64,000 bases of DNA, taken from contig NC_071670.1 in assembly GCF_028554725.1 (NCBI RefSeq), positions 70,283,001-70,347,000 of the forward strand. Reading direction: 5' to 3'. Below the pieces are notes generated by a model. It ran no database searches. It was given only the letters and a program-made list of their open reading frames with translations, and had not been told where the DNA came from. A program made the translations under genes and the position numbers. Each line of letters begins with the position of its first letter. The first letter of the stretch is position 1. Shown here piece by piece: positions 12,621 through 26,933 of the stretch. The stretch comes from Zeugodacus cucurbitae. Its lineage: Eukaryota; Arthropoda; Insecta; Diptera; Tephritidae.

Positions 12621-14449
12621 AGGTGAGTAAATAAAAGAGAAGGTTCTCCGTGGAACTGTGGAAGAGCGGTCGGAGCTTCGCATAGTTTCGCAAGTGGGGG
12701 AGGGCCAAAGATTTAGCGGCGTTTGCAAGAAAATGTTTGCGGTGTCGCTTTCGCGCTTTCGACTACGCTCCGCACTCAGTTTGCCAAATTGTGGTCTGAC
12801 ACGTCATTCATTATGCATCCAGCGAGCTCCACGTCTCTGCCACCACCTCTTCTTGCGTGTCTTCATGCAGCTAAGTTAAATTGCTGCGGTTGCGAGCGTG
12901 ACAAGAAGATGTACTGCCTTGTCTGTGACAAGTGCGCACGCAAACCACACACACACAGATCAAGCCACAGTGAACGAAAGAAAAAAGTGCAACGGTGCTT
13001 TTGAAGAATCGCTCATTCCTTGTAGCGTTGCAATGGAAAATTAAATAAATGCTTAATTTGTTATTCGTACGTGCGAGTATCGAAATTCTCCCGCGCACAA
13101 GCCCTTATTTAAAAAAAAAAGTGCAACACACACACTATTTGTAAAAATGCAATACCATGATTGTTGTTTTTGCATTTGTGGTAAATAGTTTTATTGCGCT
13201 ACACTGATTCCATGAGCATTACACTCATTAATTTACCCAGTTGTTGTTGCACTTCGCCTCTCCTCTTCTTCGAGCTGAAATATTGTTTACTCACACATAA
13301 TACAAATTTACGTGGCGATAAGTTGCAAGCTTCCGCAAATGAAAAAATACCAAAATAAATTGAACCTTACTTACTACGCCACACAACACGAAGGCCGTAG
13401 CACAACAACAACAGCTGGAACTAAAGTAAGGGAAACACTGAAATGTGTGCATTTTTATTTCGCCGAAACCGAAGAAGTTTGCCAAACAAGTGGTAAATCG
13501 AGTAAATGTTGCAAAATGCCATTGTAAACGGGATGCTGTGGCAATGGCAACTAAAAACTCGCTTCGAACAGCTGACGGCTGATGGCAGAAAGGAAGAAGA
13601 AGCAACAAATTCCCGAAGCCCAGTTTCCGACAGCGAAAATATTCTTGTGGCATTGCGGGTGGCAGCGCCAGATTTTAGAATGCTATTTTTTTCACAAAGA
13701 GCGAGAGTGTGTGCGATGAGAGCGGGAGTTTGCTTCCAATGTTTTATTAATGAAGTTCGCGACTGGGCGTTTATTTCAATGAAGGATTAATTTGAGGGAT
13801 TAAACTTCAAACATGAGTAACAGCGGCTAAATTGATCTCTGCCGAGTGTTGTAGGTTCGTGACTACCGCTTGCTTTTTAGCGAGTTCAAACCTAGACAAG
13901 GCTAATGAAGTCGTCCAGCCCTAGATGGCACTGGGGTTGTAGGGATACTGCTGCAAAATTCAAAATTCGAGTTTTGTGTAGTAATAATAAAGAGAATTTG
14001 AAAGTCTCCCCATATGGCGCTAGTCCAAATCTTTTAACTTCAGAGTGAAAACTGGAGAGTTTGGCGTCAAGGACCAGATCTCTGCAGCAGCGGAAGTGGC
14101 AGTGAAGATATCAGCTGATAGACTGCTCCATAGTGCCACTTCTTTCAGTAAGATGAGCATACATTTGCATTTAATGATGTCATTATCAATTGTAGCAAAC
14201 TACTTACTAGTGTCAGACTCATTTGAGTTCCAGTTGAACTCGGCAAGAGATGGCTAAAGGCCAGAGTACACATAAGTGTGAGTGAGTGAATATATTGGTC
14301 TTGTGTGGTTCGTTGGTGATCTACAGTATTATTTGCTCTTAGTAAAGTTCAACTCAAAACTGTGATATATGCCGTGAAGCTAAATATCGGTTATGAAATG
14401 CGAAAGTTGCGTGGTAGAAGGTGAGATTGAAAGGTGTAGACATTATATC

Positions 14450-14610
14450 TTCGCTAACTAAATAAATTGGCCAAATACATATTCGCCGCCTGAACAAATT
14501 TGTGAAATACTCAAAGCGCTTTGACGACCCTTGGGAGTTTATAGCTTATCTCTTGTGACTCTGTCGTAAGGATCAGTTCTCTAACTTAGCCTAACCTAAT
14601 CTTACTGTTG
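14450..14610 (+). repeat. Dispersed repeat, copy 2 (pair with 9.11-9.28 kb)
   Basis: It shares ordered blocks with 9110-9280: CCGCCT, AAGCGCTTTGA, GGATCAG, and a tail reading CTTAGCCTAACCTAATC. The matching blocks are at similar spacing, so this is one family rather than chance. Its ends are not sharp enough to define a target duplication. Confidence 0.5.
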
Positions 14611-17600
14611 CAAAAGACCTCCAAGGTATATCGCATACATTTAATAAATACACAGATAAAATATTCAAAATTGAGCAGAACATACCGCCCTCATTCAAAT
14701 ATTCCTCGCTTCCAGCACAGCCAATAATTCAATTTTCTTCTGGAAACATGCATAGACACAAACACAGTCAAAATAGAAATTCTCACGGTACACGCATAAA
14801 CAGTTTACTTTTGTAGTACTTTTGTAGTGAAGGCAATTCCTTTTGTGCAAAACACAATCCCAAACAAGACTCTGCAACAACGACAACTCTCGATGAAGTC
14901 AGTGTTCATTCTGCTACTGTTTAATGGTTCTGCTTTGTTGTTTGTGTGTGTGTGATTGTTTTCTTGCTGCTTAATATTCCGTCTGCGTCCGGCCATTCAA
15001 CAAACTAAACAAGTGTTTTGCGGCGATGAAATTAATTTTTATTAATATGAGTATTGCCTTATGCCACGCCCGTGCCGGCACGACGAAGCGAAAATAAATG
15101 AGCATAAACAGAAATAAATAGCTCGAGGGAGGAGAAGAAAAGAAAATGAATGAACCACAAAAGTATGCAATGCGCTCCGGGCGAAGTGACGCATAAATTC
15201 AGTTGTGAATGGCCCAAATTGTGTAGGCAATTGTGCCTCCAGTTAGAAGTGAGGCTGATGAGTGGCTACATTATTCTGTGTTGAATCTGTATGAGTTTAG
15301 GGCAGTTCCGAACAATGATATATTTCAAATTGTAATGGGTGCAGTTGTGTTTAGAGATGCTATTTTTCATTGAGAAATACTTTTCTTAAAAGGGATTTTG
15401 TTTATGTCAAATTTTATGACAATTGTAGTCAAAACCTTGGGCGATTTTTTTATCCCAGTATAGTATTTCCATAAATTTCTCAGACAAATATAATCCATAG
15501 AATTGGTGTCGAATCTCAGCAGAATACTATTTTTCATTTGTCACTGTATAAATTTGCCATTTTTGCGTCATTAAGATTGAATGCGAGATTTTTTCAATAT
15601 CTATCAGATATTTGGTCCTAGTAATTTATGCGTTGAATATGTACGGCTAGTAAAAAGCCGTTTTCGATCCTTGTTTAATTTTTATTCCGATTATTTGATG
15701 ATTTATTAAATATAGCATTACCTCTATTTATCAAATATCAAACAGATTTCATCTGTAATCTCTGAGCGTGTCAAGTGACTTTTGTGTGTCCCTTGCACCT
15801 CTTTTTATAATAATTTTGACATAAATATGCAGATAAACGTTACATTTTAAGTAGATAGCAAAATGCAAAAGTTTCATAATACATGCCACAGGACTCAAGC
15901 CATCCTCATCGTACATCTGTATATTCAACACCGTGCGTGTGTGTTTACTCCACAATTTTGTTGTTGATATTTCAATGTTTACTTGTGTGGTATTGTTTGA
16001 CACTGTTATTGTTGTTGCATTTGCAGATTAAAGCAGTTTACAGTGTGTGAAAAGCATTTAAATGCCAACAATCGGCTGAGCGCCATTTATTTGAACACCA
16101 TCACCACAGTCCTTAGGGACACAGCGGGGCACTGATGGCGTTTAAATGCCGGTTCTATTTGCTTAGTTGCGAATGTGGCACTTTTTGTACATGTCCTGTG
16201 TGTGTGAGTGTGTGTTTTCATAAAATTCGTTAAATTGCGTTTTTCATTTCACGTTTGCGGCTTCACCTTTGATATTTTCATGCAAATTTATTTCTATATA
16301 TCGCTCGAGGCTAAGAATGGCAAAGGGAGTGTAGGCGGGGGTTATAAATATGACATTAAATTCAGACAGAAAATTTAAATTATTTTATTATCAGTGTATT
16401 ATGAGTAGTATATAGTACTCCTCATATTCTTATATTTTAGAGTGAATTTTGGATATTTTTTATTTATTTACTTAATAGTGAATTGCTTTCACCATAAATT
16501 TTATATCAAAACCTTAAGTCAGCAACAAGTTCAATGTTTGTTTTTAGCAACGCCATCACATGTGTTATTACTCAGCATTAATGGATAACGTGCAACATGT
16601 TTATTTGGTTTAACTCACCGGATATTGTGACTCAGAATGACAGCAAAGATTTATTTTGACACTTTTATATCGCAATAAATTCCCAATTAAAATATTAAAG
16701 GATACAAGTGAAATTCCTCTTAAATAATGTATTTTCTCTTATTCACAAAATTTTGCTCTGCCTTCCTTCACTTGCTCTACTTTTCTTTCCTGTTGACAAT
16801 CATTAATTCACTCAACGAGTGATAAAGTAATTTATGTGATAAACATGAAGTAAGACTTTTATAGTAAATATATGTATATGTAAGGCTATGGAAAACACTA
16901 GAGAGCAAGCAAATTGTTTAGTCATCGCCGAAGTTGAGAGGCAAATAAGCAAACCGGAAAAGTGGGAGATTCTGTATTGTGTTAACCGCTTATAGGCGTC
17001 GCTAAAACCCTTGTCGAGTAACGCCTTTCAACAACTGCGGCGTTGGCACTAAACGACTGTTGTGTTGGCGTCGCCGACACTCTTCGACACACTACTTTGG
17101 CTCTCTATTATATTTGATTGCTTTTATATCACTGTCATGCCTTCATTTGAGCATGACAATGGCGATTGCTTTAGATAGGCTTTGTCTTCAGTTGTGTCAA
17201 AAGTCTGAATTGATTTGGCGACAAAAAAAAACGGTAGTTCCAATTGCCGAAAAACGTGTCTATATGTATAATTAACCATTTTCAAGTGGGTTGACGAATA
17301 TTGACATTAATTAAAAATGAAGGCTTAGAGGTTTATAAACATTGCACTAACTTTTTTAACCCTCAATTAATCTCGCTCTAAATACACTGAATTTCTATTG
17401 TTATTACTGCCAGACGGTAACAACATCAAATACATTTTTGACTCCGCTAAATCCCGTTCGGTGGCGTGGAAAATCGCACTTTATTTCAGGAATAACGTAG
17501 ACTAGCTTCAATGGAGTCTTTTCCTCATAACTACAATGAAAATTGGTGAAGTGGCAAAGAGGGCCTAAATGCGGTTATTAAACTCGGCTGCAGTTAAGAG

Positions 17601-20600
17601 CTGTCGCAAAATTAGTAGCTTAAAAATGAGAAGGGTAAAGCGGTTTAGATTAAAAAGGAGGAGTGAAACAGACAGAAGCGCAGCAACTCGCCATTCGCTA
17701 ACATATATGTATTTAGGTTGGCCCAAAAACTCCGCAGGCGTCAGCGCGTTTGCCCGAATCCGTTGCTATTTGACTCCAGTGAAATTGTACAAATGCGGCG
17801 TGCAAAGTTTTAATTGCCCGAACTTTTGAGTTGTCTGCTATGCCGGCCAATTAGGTGTGCCACGGTCAGGCGGGTTAAGTCAAAACAGAGGGAGAGATTA
17901 TCTTCGTCGATTTAAAACGATCAAAATATGTAACGGAAGATTTTTAATACTAACAACATTGGAATATAACAAAATTTAAATTAAGCCCTGGAATAAATCA
18001 TGAACAGTTTAGCGAAAACATGTTGCCTTCATTTCGGCGCCAAGTCCAACTAACTGCTACAATGATTACTTTTCAACTATTTCGTTATTCTTTAATCCAT
18101 TGTCTTCATTTAAATAAACTGCAGTTTACACCACGCAATTTCCCTCCCATCCTCACATGAGAAAAACATTTTCCTTTGCCTTTGCTTTTATCTCAACGCT
18201 CACCGCACCGCAGCGCCTTCACTCGTGACATTAAGTTGATTAATGCAATTTACAATATTTGCTTTGCACTCGACTGTAAAGTGCTAGTGGTCGGGACACA
18301 GCTAGTCCGCTGCCGTCTCAGTCGGGCATTCCGACAGCCGTCAACAAGACAGACGTAGTGACAAGAGCGTATTCTGTAATTTCCATAATAATTTGTGTGC
18401 ACTGCATACTTGCAGGCGCTGTAGCGGCAGCGCAAAGGCATGGCAATACACAAGGGCCAATGGAAGTGGCAACAAGTCACTGGCCGCCAATGTCGCTTGA
18501 AGTCATACTCGGCTCATGTAATGAAAGTATTTATTTACCAGCGTTATAGTCGTATATGTATACATGCGATGGATTGTAGGCATGTATGAAGGCAAACCGG
18601 AAACTTGAATGCAATTTTCGTGTGCTCGGTAAAGCGAGTTGATTGAAAGTGGATTGTGTGAAGCGCGATTTTAATTTCGATTTATAATAATATATTTATT
18701 TGTTGGAAAAGGAGAAATGAAAATTTTAAATAAATAAATACTCTTCGGTAATATATGATCTTATTCTGTTCCATTATTACATGAAGAAGTGTTTAATAAT
18801 CTGGCAATTTTTTATATTATTAATCCTCTTATTTTCACCGCTACCGTTATAAAATTCTTGTTTTTAATTGATTCAAGTTAAGTCTCGAAGTGTATTTTTT
18901 AGTCAAAACTTAAACTGTTGCCTACATTTAGGATGATGTTCTATGAAAATCAGAATGATAAGGTTTTAAACCTGCTAATATGGAAAGATGAGAACCCATA
19001 GGAATAAGTAGAGTAGAGTCAGGTAGAATTGCCAGAACGCGCCTTTCTTCTCTCCCCAAAATGACGCTGGGTCACACTGAACTGATACTAATTATTATTT
19101 CAATGCAAATTTTTATAGAGACTGACCTCTTACATAAATACGAATAAAATGAATTGAAAATTTGTTTGCAAACAAATAAAGTCGTTTGTATCAATAAAAT
19201 ATAAATGAGAATCGAACAAATGGCAATCACTAACTTCCTCTTTTAAATAACAATATTTATTTCCATTCGTATTGCCACTTAGGCACACATACGTCCACAT
19301 AAGCACAGACATAAATATGTTCAAGCTGCCGGAATAGCTGGTGGAATGCAATTTCTAAGGATTATTTGTACAACATTTGACAACACCGAAGTGTTTCTCC
19401 CTCTTTCGCATACGCATTCTTGTAAGCCGCTTAAAACAGCAATAGTTAGGAGCAACAACAACAACAGCAACACTTTAACTGGCTAGCAAACACAACAGGA
19501 GTTTCTTGGCTCCGGGACTAAGTCAATATAACGATTGCATGCAATCAAGTGCTTTTAACGGCGCAACAACAACAACAATGAGAGTATTATTAGGCTGCTT
19601 TATGCCAAACACTCCACTAAAGATGGCTTAGCAATAGATTTTGTGATTGAGTTGCATATCGACACACACACACGAGCAAAACAAATATGCAAATACCCCA
19701 AACGCTGCAAAGTCAAATGTCGACAGGCAGAGATGTGGCAAAAGCCTAGAAATTGGCTTCAGCCGAGTAGCTTAGCTCGGCAGCACATAGCACAAAACTG
19801 CTGCAACGTTGTTTACAACGAAAGCCAACCAAGCGGCTACTTTACTCACAACCTGCTGTTGTAGTTGTGTAGATTGCCTAAGTCATGACTAAGCCATGTT
19901 CAGTGAAGATAGAGCGAAAACGGCAGCTGCAGGACGAATGTTTTTCTCCGTTGCACAAAAAAAGTGTAGGAAATCCTTAGAAAATTTGCATAACAAATTC
20001 TTTGGCAGCGCCTCCTACTGAAATAACCTACTCCCTTACATATACACACATACATATATGTCGCTCTCTCTGTGTGTGTTCGAGTACTTGACTTTGATTA
20101 CAAACAAGCAGCAGCATGTAAAGAAGCCATGAATAAAGTGATCGAAAGGGTTCGTCTTGTGTCCCTGTGTCTGTCTCTGTCTGCGTGGGAGATACTGAGC
20201 GTTTGTTGGGGTCATGCGAATCAGATGAAGTTCAATTTAGCAAGCAGAGGTTAGGCGGCTTTGATATGCAATTTTGTACCGAAATCGGTGCGGAGCATCT
20301 TGAAAGAAGAAAGGATATTTTGCAGTAAGCAATTCAAAAACCATAAATGAAAGGATGAATTTAGATTTCATTTGAATATGGTTTATGTAAAAATATATAT
20401 ATTTCGCAATGCTTGAGGTGCTGAGGTGCTTCATATATTTCATACTTAATTGTTTTGTACTATGATTTCATTTAGACACTTCGGTTTAATTTGTGCGCAA
20501 TTCCTTTTCATTTCTCTTATCTCTTTGGCTGGTACAAGTGATAAAATTGCTTAATGTAGTAGCGGCGCGTGACTATGGCAACGAATATTGAATAATTATA

Positions 20601-22028
20601 TGCCACTGACAGTATTTTGATTCTCTGAACGCTAGTACATACACAACCACATACATACAAAAGAGACACAAACACACTCACTGTTCTGTGTAAAGCAGCG
20701 ACTTCTATTCAGCTCTCGAAGTTATTTGTAAGTTGTTGTAACAGCAACAACTGACAGCGGCTTTCATCGTTACACTGACAGCTTTGAGGTCATCCTCATC
20801 ACTCTTATCGCCGCTTGCCACACACAATACACACACACATGTATGCATGCGAACTTCTCCAGCTATCGATGATTGCTTCGCGTTGTTGCTGCTCAGGCTT
20901 GCCTGCTTCGTCATTCATTCTTTCATTTATTGTTGTTGCTTCTCTTTGTCAGTTTATCGTTGCACACATTTTGCATCTAGCCATTGTTGTTGTTGTTGTA
21001 TCTTGGCGCGCAAAAACGATTACAATGATGTTATTGACCCTATTCCTTTGGTCTTCAGCGCACTTGATTTTCAGCAGAAAGTAGGAACTGAGGATATTTT
21101 GCGCTAAAAATAGAGACGGACAAATATAAATAAAAATATAAACTACATATATTTAATAAAATTATTATTTTCATTACTTTAAAATATTTTCGTTTTCTGA
21201 TAAATGAAAATTTTTTTAACAAATTTTATTAAATTTTGCATTTAATTTTCATTTTAAAGCTCGCACCTTCCGTCAGCCTAGTCTGCAAAAGCTTTCGCCA
21301 TTTTGCAACTTGAAACACTCATTACCAAAAATATGCAGAAATTCCTTGAAAGTGCCTGATGCTCTTTTGGCGGGCAATGAAAAATGCCACTTTTGTTAGT
21401 TAGTTTAACTTTGCGCTCGCCTATACGGTGGTTTACCAACTTTTCGGTCAGTTTTAGGTTGGCTCGGAGCAAAAAGCAAAAGCAAAAAACGGCAAATACT
21501 TTTAAGTGCAATTCATAAATGTTTGGCTTAAGTTACGTAACTGTAATTAACCTCGGCGCTCTTACATGTAATTACATTATTATTATTTTCAAGTATTTGT
21601 GAAGTGGTTGCTCTTGGTGGGGAAAGTAGTGGTTAGTTTTAAAATTATATATAACACATACATACATTAAACAAATTGTTCAACAATATCAACTTTTATT
21701 TGAATATATTATATATTACTACCATACTAACCATAAATATGTTGCTCATACGCAGTGTTCAATGATTAACTTCAATGAACTTTTGAGCTCTTTATTGTTA
21801 AAAAATCCCAAATTCACTAGTTCAAAATATCTTCTAAAATTACAATAAATAAATCTGAAATCACATCCTTCTGGCAAAAAAATATAAAAACCAAATTCAA
21901 ATACATAAATATGTCAATAATATTTATGGCACTTCCGAAAGTCATAATCCTTCTCGTGTCCACCCGAGCAATAGACCATTCAAACTGCAAAGAAGAAAAA
22001 CAAAAGTCAACTGTATGAAATATACATA

Positions 22029-23301
22029 AAGGGTGATTTTTTAAGAGCTTGATAACTTTTTTTAAAAAAAAAACGCATAAACGTTAGATTGGTTCATGAC
22101 ATTTACTTTTTGAAGATAATTTCATTTAAATGTTGACCGCGGCTGCGTCTTAGGTGGTCCATTCGGAAAGTCCAATTTTGGGCAACTTTTTCGAGCATTT
22201 CGGCCGGAATAGCCCGAATTTCTTCGGAAATGTTGTCTTCCAAAGCTGGAATAGTTGCTGGCTTATTTCTGTAGACTTTAGACTTGACGTAGCCCCACAA
22301 AAAATAGTCTAAAGGCGTTAAATCGCATGATCTTGGTGGCCAACTTACGGGTCCATTTCTTGAGATGAATTGTTCTCCGAAGTTTTCCCTCAAAATGGCC
22401 ATAGAATCGCGAGCTGTGTGGCATGTAGCGCCATCTTGTTGAAACCACATGTCAACCAAGTTCAGTTCTTCCATTTTTGGCAACAAAAAGTTTGTTAGCA
22501 TCGAACGATAGCGATCGCCATTCACCGTAACGTTGCGTCCAACAGCATCTTTGAAAAAATACGGTCCAATGATTCCACCAGCGTACAAACCACACCAAAC
22601 AGTGCATTTTTCGGGATGCATGGGCAGTTCTTGAACGGCTTCTGGTTGCTCTTCACCCCAAATGCGGCAATTTTGCTTATTTACGTAGCCATTCAACCAG
22701 AAATGAGCCTCATCGCTGAACAAAATTTGTCGATAAAAAAGCGGATTTTCTGCCAACTTTTCTAGGGCCCATTCACTGAAAATTCGACGTTGTGGCAGAT
22801 CGTTCGGCTTCAGTTCTTGCACGAGCTGTATTTTATACGGTTTTACACCAAGATCTTTGCGTAAAATCTTCCATGTGGTCGAATAACACAAACCCAATTG
22901 CTGCGAACGGCGACGAATCGACATTTCACGGTCTTCAGCCACACTCTCAGAAACAGACGCAATATTCTCTTCTGTACGCACTGTACGCATTCGTGTGGTT
23001 GGTTTAATGTCCAATAAAGTAAACTGAGTGCGAAACTTGGTCACAATCGCATTAATTGTTTGCTCACTTGGTCGATTATGTAGACCATAAATCGGACGTA
23101 AAGCGCGAAACACATTTCGAACCGAACACTGATTTTGGTAATAAAATTCAATGATTTGCAAGCGTTGCTCGTTAGTAAGTCTATTCATGATGAAATGTCA
23201 AAGCATACTGAGCATCTTTCTCTTTGACACCATGTCTGAAATCCCACGTGATCTGTCAAATACTAATGCATGAAAATCCTAACCTCAAAAAAATCACCCG
23301 T
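22029..23301 (-). mobile_element. Complete rosa-type (DD41D) mariner-like transposon
   Basis: The element is 1273 bases. Its left end reads AAGGGTGATTTTTTAAGAG and the right end, on the other strand, ACGGGTGATTTTTTTGAGG, so the terminal inverted repeats match at 16 of 19 positions. Both ends are flanked by TA (22027-22028 and 23302-23303), the target duplication of the Tc1/mariner superfamily. It carries one uninterrupted transposase gene on the minus strand. The size, ends and single gene are what a full-length copy should have, which suggests recent insertion. A DD41D signature places it in the rosa group of basal mariners known from tephritid flies. Confidence 0.9.
22103..23188 (-). CDS. 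Rosa-type mariner transposase, intact
   Basis: 361 residues on the minus strand without a stop or frameshift, starting at ATG and filling most of the element. Residues about 5-55 form the first helix-turn-helix (EQRLQIIEFYYQNQ) and about 85-118 the second (RRRSQQLGLCYSTTWKILR); these bind the terminal inverted repeats. The DDE/D catalytic triad is visible as D159 in ILFSDEAHF, D252 in WFQQDGATCHTA and D294 in CDLTPLDYFLWG. Exactly 41 residues separate the second and third Asp, the DD41D spacing of rosa elements, against 34 in classical mariners. The enzyme cuts and pastes the element at TA sites in the nucleus. All key residues are present, so the protein may be functional; expression cannot be judged from sequence. 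Confidence 0.9.
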   Translation of the reverse strand: MNRLTNEQRLQIIEFYYQNQCSVRNVFRALRPIYGLHNRPSEQTINAIVTKFRTQFTLLDIKPTTRMRTVRTEENIASVSESVAEDREMSIRRRSQQLGLCYSTTWKILRKDLGVKPYKIQLVQELKPNDLPQRRIFSEWALEKLAENPLFYRQILFSDEAHFWLNGYVNKQNCRIWGEEQPEAVQELPMHPEKCTVWCGLYAGGIIGPYFFKDAVGRNVTVNGDRYRSMLTNFLLPKMEELNLVDMWFQQDGATCHTARDSMAILRENFGEQFISRNGPVSWPPRSCDLTPLDYFLWGYVKSKVYRNKPATIPALEDNISEEIRAIPAEMLEKVAQNWTFRMDHLRRSRGQHLNEIIFKK

Positions 23302-26300
23302 TATATGTGTTGGTTAGGAGAGTCGCTTGTGGCAAAGGAAGGAGGACACTGAAAAATATGATAATGGAAAAAACCTGTAAATGTGCAGATTTTGAATTTT
23401 ATTTATGCTTATGGAAAGATAAATTCACATTTGCTGTTACTACTGAAGGCTTTTCGCGAAATGTGGATATTAAAATTTGCTTTGAATAATCTTGAGAGTA
23501 AGCACAAGGACAATATTAGAGAATATTACATGTTCTGCATTCCTTCATTTCCTCGATTTACTTACAAAAGCAACAGGATAATAATACTTCCTAAGTCACA
23601 CTTTCGATAAATGCAATTACCTTTCCTCTCTTCTTCTATCTCCTTCGTTTTGTTTTTGTCATTCATTACATATTTGATTAGTAATCTCTCTCTCTTTCTA
23701 TGAGTTGCTTTCTGAAATGTCATCCACGCAAAGAGATTTACTGTCACTTCTTTCAATGCATTTTCCACTCAATTTGAAAAAAATAAACCGTAAATAAATG
23801 CAACAATAATGCAATGCAGCTAAGAGGAAGTAAACATGAGTGAGTGCAATACACATCTTATTGGATTTGCCAGACCTACCGTTTATAGGTATGACCCTTT
23901 ACCCGCATCTGACACAGGCTAAATACAATAAATGCTGGGTGGAAGACAACGTAGCGTTGTGATGCAGCATTTTTATGTATTTTTTATATTTTTATAACTC
24001 TTCGTTATTTCATGTGCAGCAGGAGGTACCACAGATCCCACGTTATAGGCGGTGTTATGAGAACACTCGAGCGTGAAAATGCGGTTAAATCACGCTTACA
24101 CCTTTGGCCCGTGATTGCGGATTTTATTTTTCTCTTCTCTATCATTTACACTGTTCTCTCTTTGCCTCTTTCGCACTTTACCGGCAATTTGCTTTTGTTT
24201 TTCAACTGAATAACAACAATAAGAGTATCAACGGATAATTGAATGCAATATAAGGTGCATAAAACAACAGAAGTCCAACGGCGAGCCAAGGCGACGAAGT
24301 AAAAGGATGTTGAGGAGAATGGAAATAAAACAGTGAACCGTATCGTGAAGTTGCATAGTGGTTTTGGAAATGGAATTTTGTGTGCAAAAAAAAATAAAAA
24401 AATATTTACAAGTAATTATTCAAAAGAGTTGTATTTGAAGTCTCTTGTTTTTTGTTTGGTTGATGGAACTTTGATGAAACTAGTTTCACAGAGAAGCATT
24501 TGATAAGATGTGATAAATATAGCTAGTTTGAGATAAATTGAATAGGAATACACTTTTTCCGCCTTCAAGATGTTATTTAAAAATAGTCAAAATCGTTGCC
24601 TACAAGTAGGCGCATAGTTAAAAAGGTTATAATAGTCTGAAAATCCAGATCCACAAAATTTTAATCATTTATAAAATTTGCTTGCTTTTACTGAGAAAAT
24701 TTTAAATGATTTTGATATCCGAAACAAAAGAAATATAAGTTGAATATTTAAAAAAATATGCGCAATATTTTCTTATTTTGAAATTTTTCGTAGTTGCAAA
24801 TAGTAAACCACTACTTAATATGCGGAATTAAAGGTATGCACTTTAAGAAGAATGCAAAGACAACCACTACTCATTCTCTGATTTCTATGTTGCTATGTGG
24901 AGCAATGAAAAACTGTCAGATAAGAGTAGTGACAAATATGTGACTGGAGGGTTGGCAATAACAACATTTCATCAAAGTGCAAAGTGCGATACTGTTAAAA
25001 CAAGCCTGTTGTGAGAGTAAGTAATGAGCAGTGGAGCAAATCTGTTGCTTGAATGGCATCCATTTTTTCCTGAGATTTTAATGACAACATAATTGTCTAA
25101 GTAGCGCAAAATAAAGTAATAAACGATAATTTCTAACATAAAAATTTGTATAAGCAAAACAACAATTGAGATGGTCATTTATTGTAATTATAGCAGATCG
25201 TATTTAAATCCTACCACTCAGTGTAGTACTCAGTATTCATTCTCAAAAATGAGCTGTCAAAAATGAACTCTGCAACTTAATGAAGGAAGCTACGTAACTC
25301 ACAGCGAAGCAAGTTAATTACAGTCTAATTTAGCGCAAACATGCTGAGGCAGTAAAAGAAGAAAGCAAAGAAAAAATAGCTCAATCTAATGCATTCAGAT
25401 ATGATATAGTATGTGTGCCTTAAAATATGTGGTTTTACATCATCATACTTGCTGAGATATATGGTATATGGATACATATATGCAAATGCTTATAAGAACA
25501 TGCAGCTAGAGAAGAATGGCGAAAAAACGCAGCAGTAGGTGCAACATGCCTAACAAATATGTCGGTAGGTATGAGTATAGCAGTTGGAAGCGAGCAGCGA
25601 TGCGTTGCGTTCAAAAAAAAAGGTTTGCTGTAGGAAGGAGGCGGACTTAATGAGGTCAATGCAAGGAATGTGAATGTTGCTGAAAGGCAGAAGATATCTT
25701 AACGGGAGCAGTGAAAAACAGATAGATAGGGTGATCCTAAGTTAAGTAAATTATTTTAAATAATAGTTATTTTCTCCTTAAATACGTTTTACTGCCCTCG
25801 AAGGAATTTTCGTTCAGAAGACCTCCTGAATTTTATATTCTTAAGTTTAATGAAAATCAAATAAAATCAAAATCAATAGCTTGCAAATGTGAATTGTTCT
25901 TAAGAACACACCTAACTCTATTGTATGCTACCAAATACTCTTCTAGATACCAAAAAAAACCAAAACATGAATTTCTCAAATTCTTTTAATGCTTACTCAA
26001 CATAAACATATTCCAAACAACCGAGATATAAACACAACTCTCGGGTTGTAGTATCGTTGGCCTAACAAGGAAAGACGCGAAGGACAAAGCCATTAAATGA
26101 ACCCAGCAATGCGACAGACGTGAGAATAATGTTTAGAGTGGCGCGTAGAGCAAAAAAACGCCGCTCCGTTGGCAAAATCAAAATCAACCAAAACACGAAA
26201 CAACTCTTGCGGCAGAAAATAATTAACGTGGCTGTCAAATGCAGAATGGCGACGGCGAAATGTGTCGAGAAACGGCGGTGATGCTGGCACGCGAGAGGTT

Positions 26301-26717
26301 GTAGTGCAATATCATACAAAGAGAAGTGTTACTAACGAATTGTACACACAATTTATATATACTTTATGTACATATATACCGATGCTATGAGCTGTCGAAA
26401 AATGGTTGAGAATTATAATGGAATAGTAAAAATGCGGACAGTGAATGCGTGAATAGAACAATCAAAATGGGACTGACATGATAGGGAGAGCGAGGTGTTA
26501 TATTACGTGAGGCTCGTTGGTTTATCTAGAAAAAGAATTTGACATATATTCTTTACATTTTATTAAAATTACGATAAAATAAACTATTTAAGCAAAGTAT
26601 ACACATAATTTTAACTATTGATTTTATTTTAACTGCTCTGTCACTGAATACTGATCTCTTTCAAAATTGCATAATTTTTTAAAACATAATTCATCTGTGT
26701 AATTAAAAAAACTGAAA

Positions 26718-26933
26718 CATCTGGCAACCCCTTACAAGATATAATCTACAATAGGTTTTCTCGATCCAAATGAATCCAATATGAATAAATAGTTTTTAGT
26801 AACATATTAATTAATTTAAAAAAATTCAACAGGTGGCAACTCTCCATAAACGCGTTTTTAATATTTTTGTTAGTATATTTTCTTAAGTCTTTTTAATTGT
26901 TAAGACTTCAAATTTGGCAAGACAGGTCGCAAC
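26718..26933 (-). repeat. GGTTGCCACCTG-core repeat cluster, copy 2
   Basis: On the minus strand the cores read GTTGCGACCTGTC (26921-26933), GTTGCCACCTG (26830-26840) and GGGGTTGCCAGATG (26718-26731), spaced about 90-110 bases as in the 3.8-4.0 kb cluster. Between the first two, GAAGTCTTAACAATTAAAAAG parallels AAGTCTAACAAACTAAAAAG at about 4040. The shared cores, spacing and inter-core sequence show these are copies of one repeat family in opposite orientation. Confidence 0.6.

Larger units (their letters stand above)
11208..22026. other. Non-coding DNA, probably intron of the signal-peptide gene
   Basis: No coding exon is recognised. If the exon at 11.03-11.20 kb is real, all or part of this is its first intron. 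Contents are a CpG-richer segment with a donor (12433-12620), one copy of a dispersed repeat (14450-14610), a mariner-end-like sequence near 17711, a recurring 17-base motif copy at 21741-21760, and simple repeats such as (TTG)5 at 20984-20998. Open frames of 60-120 codons here overlap on both strands and follow CAA/TTG or CA/TG low-complexity tracts. Confidence 0.5.
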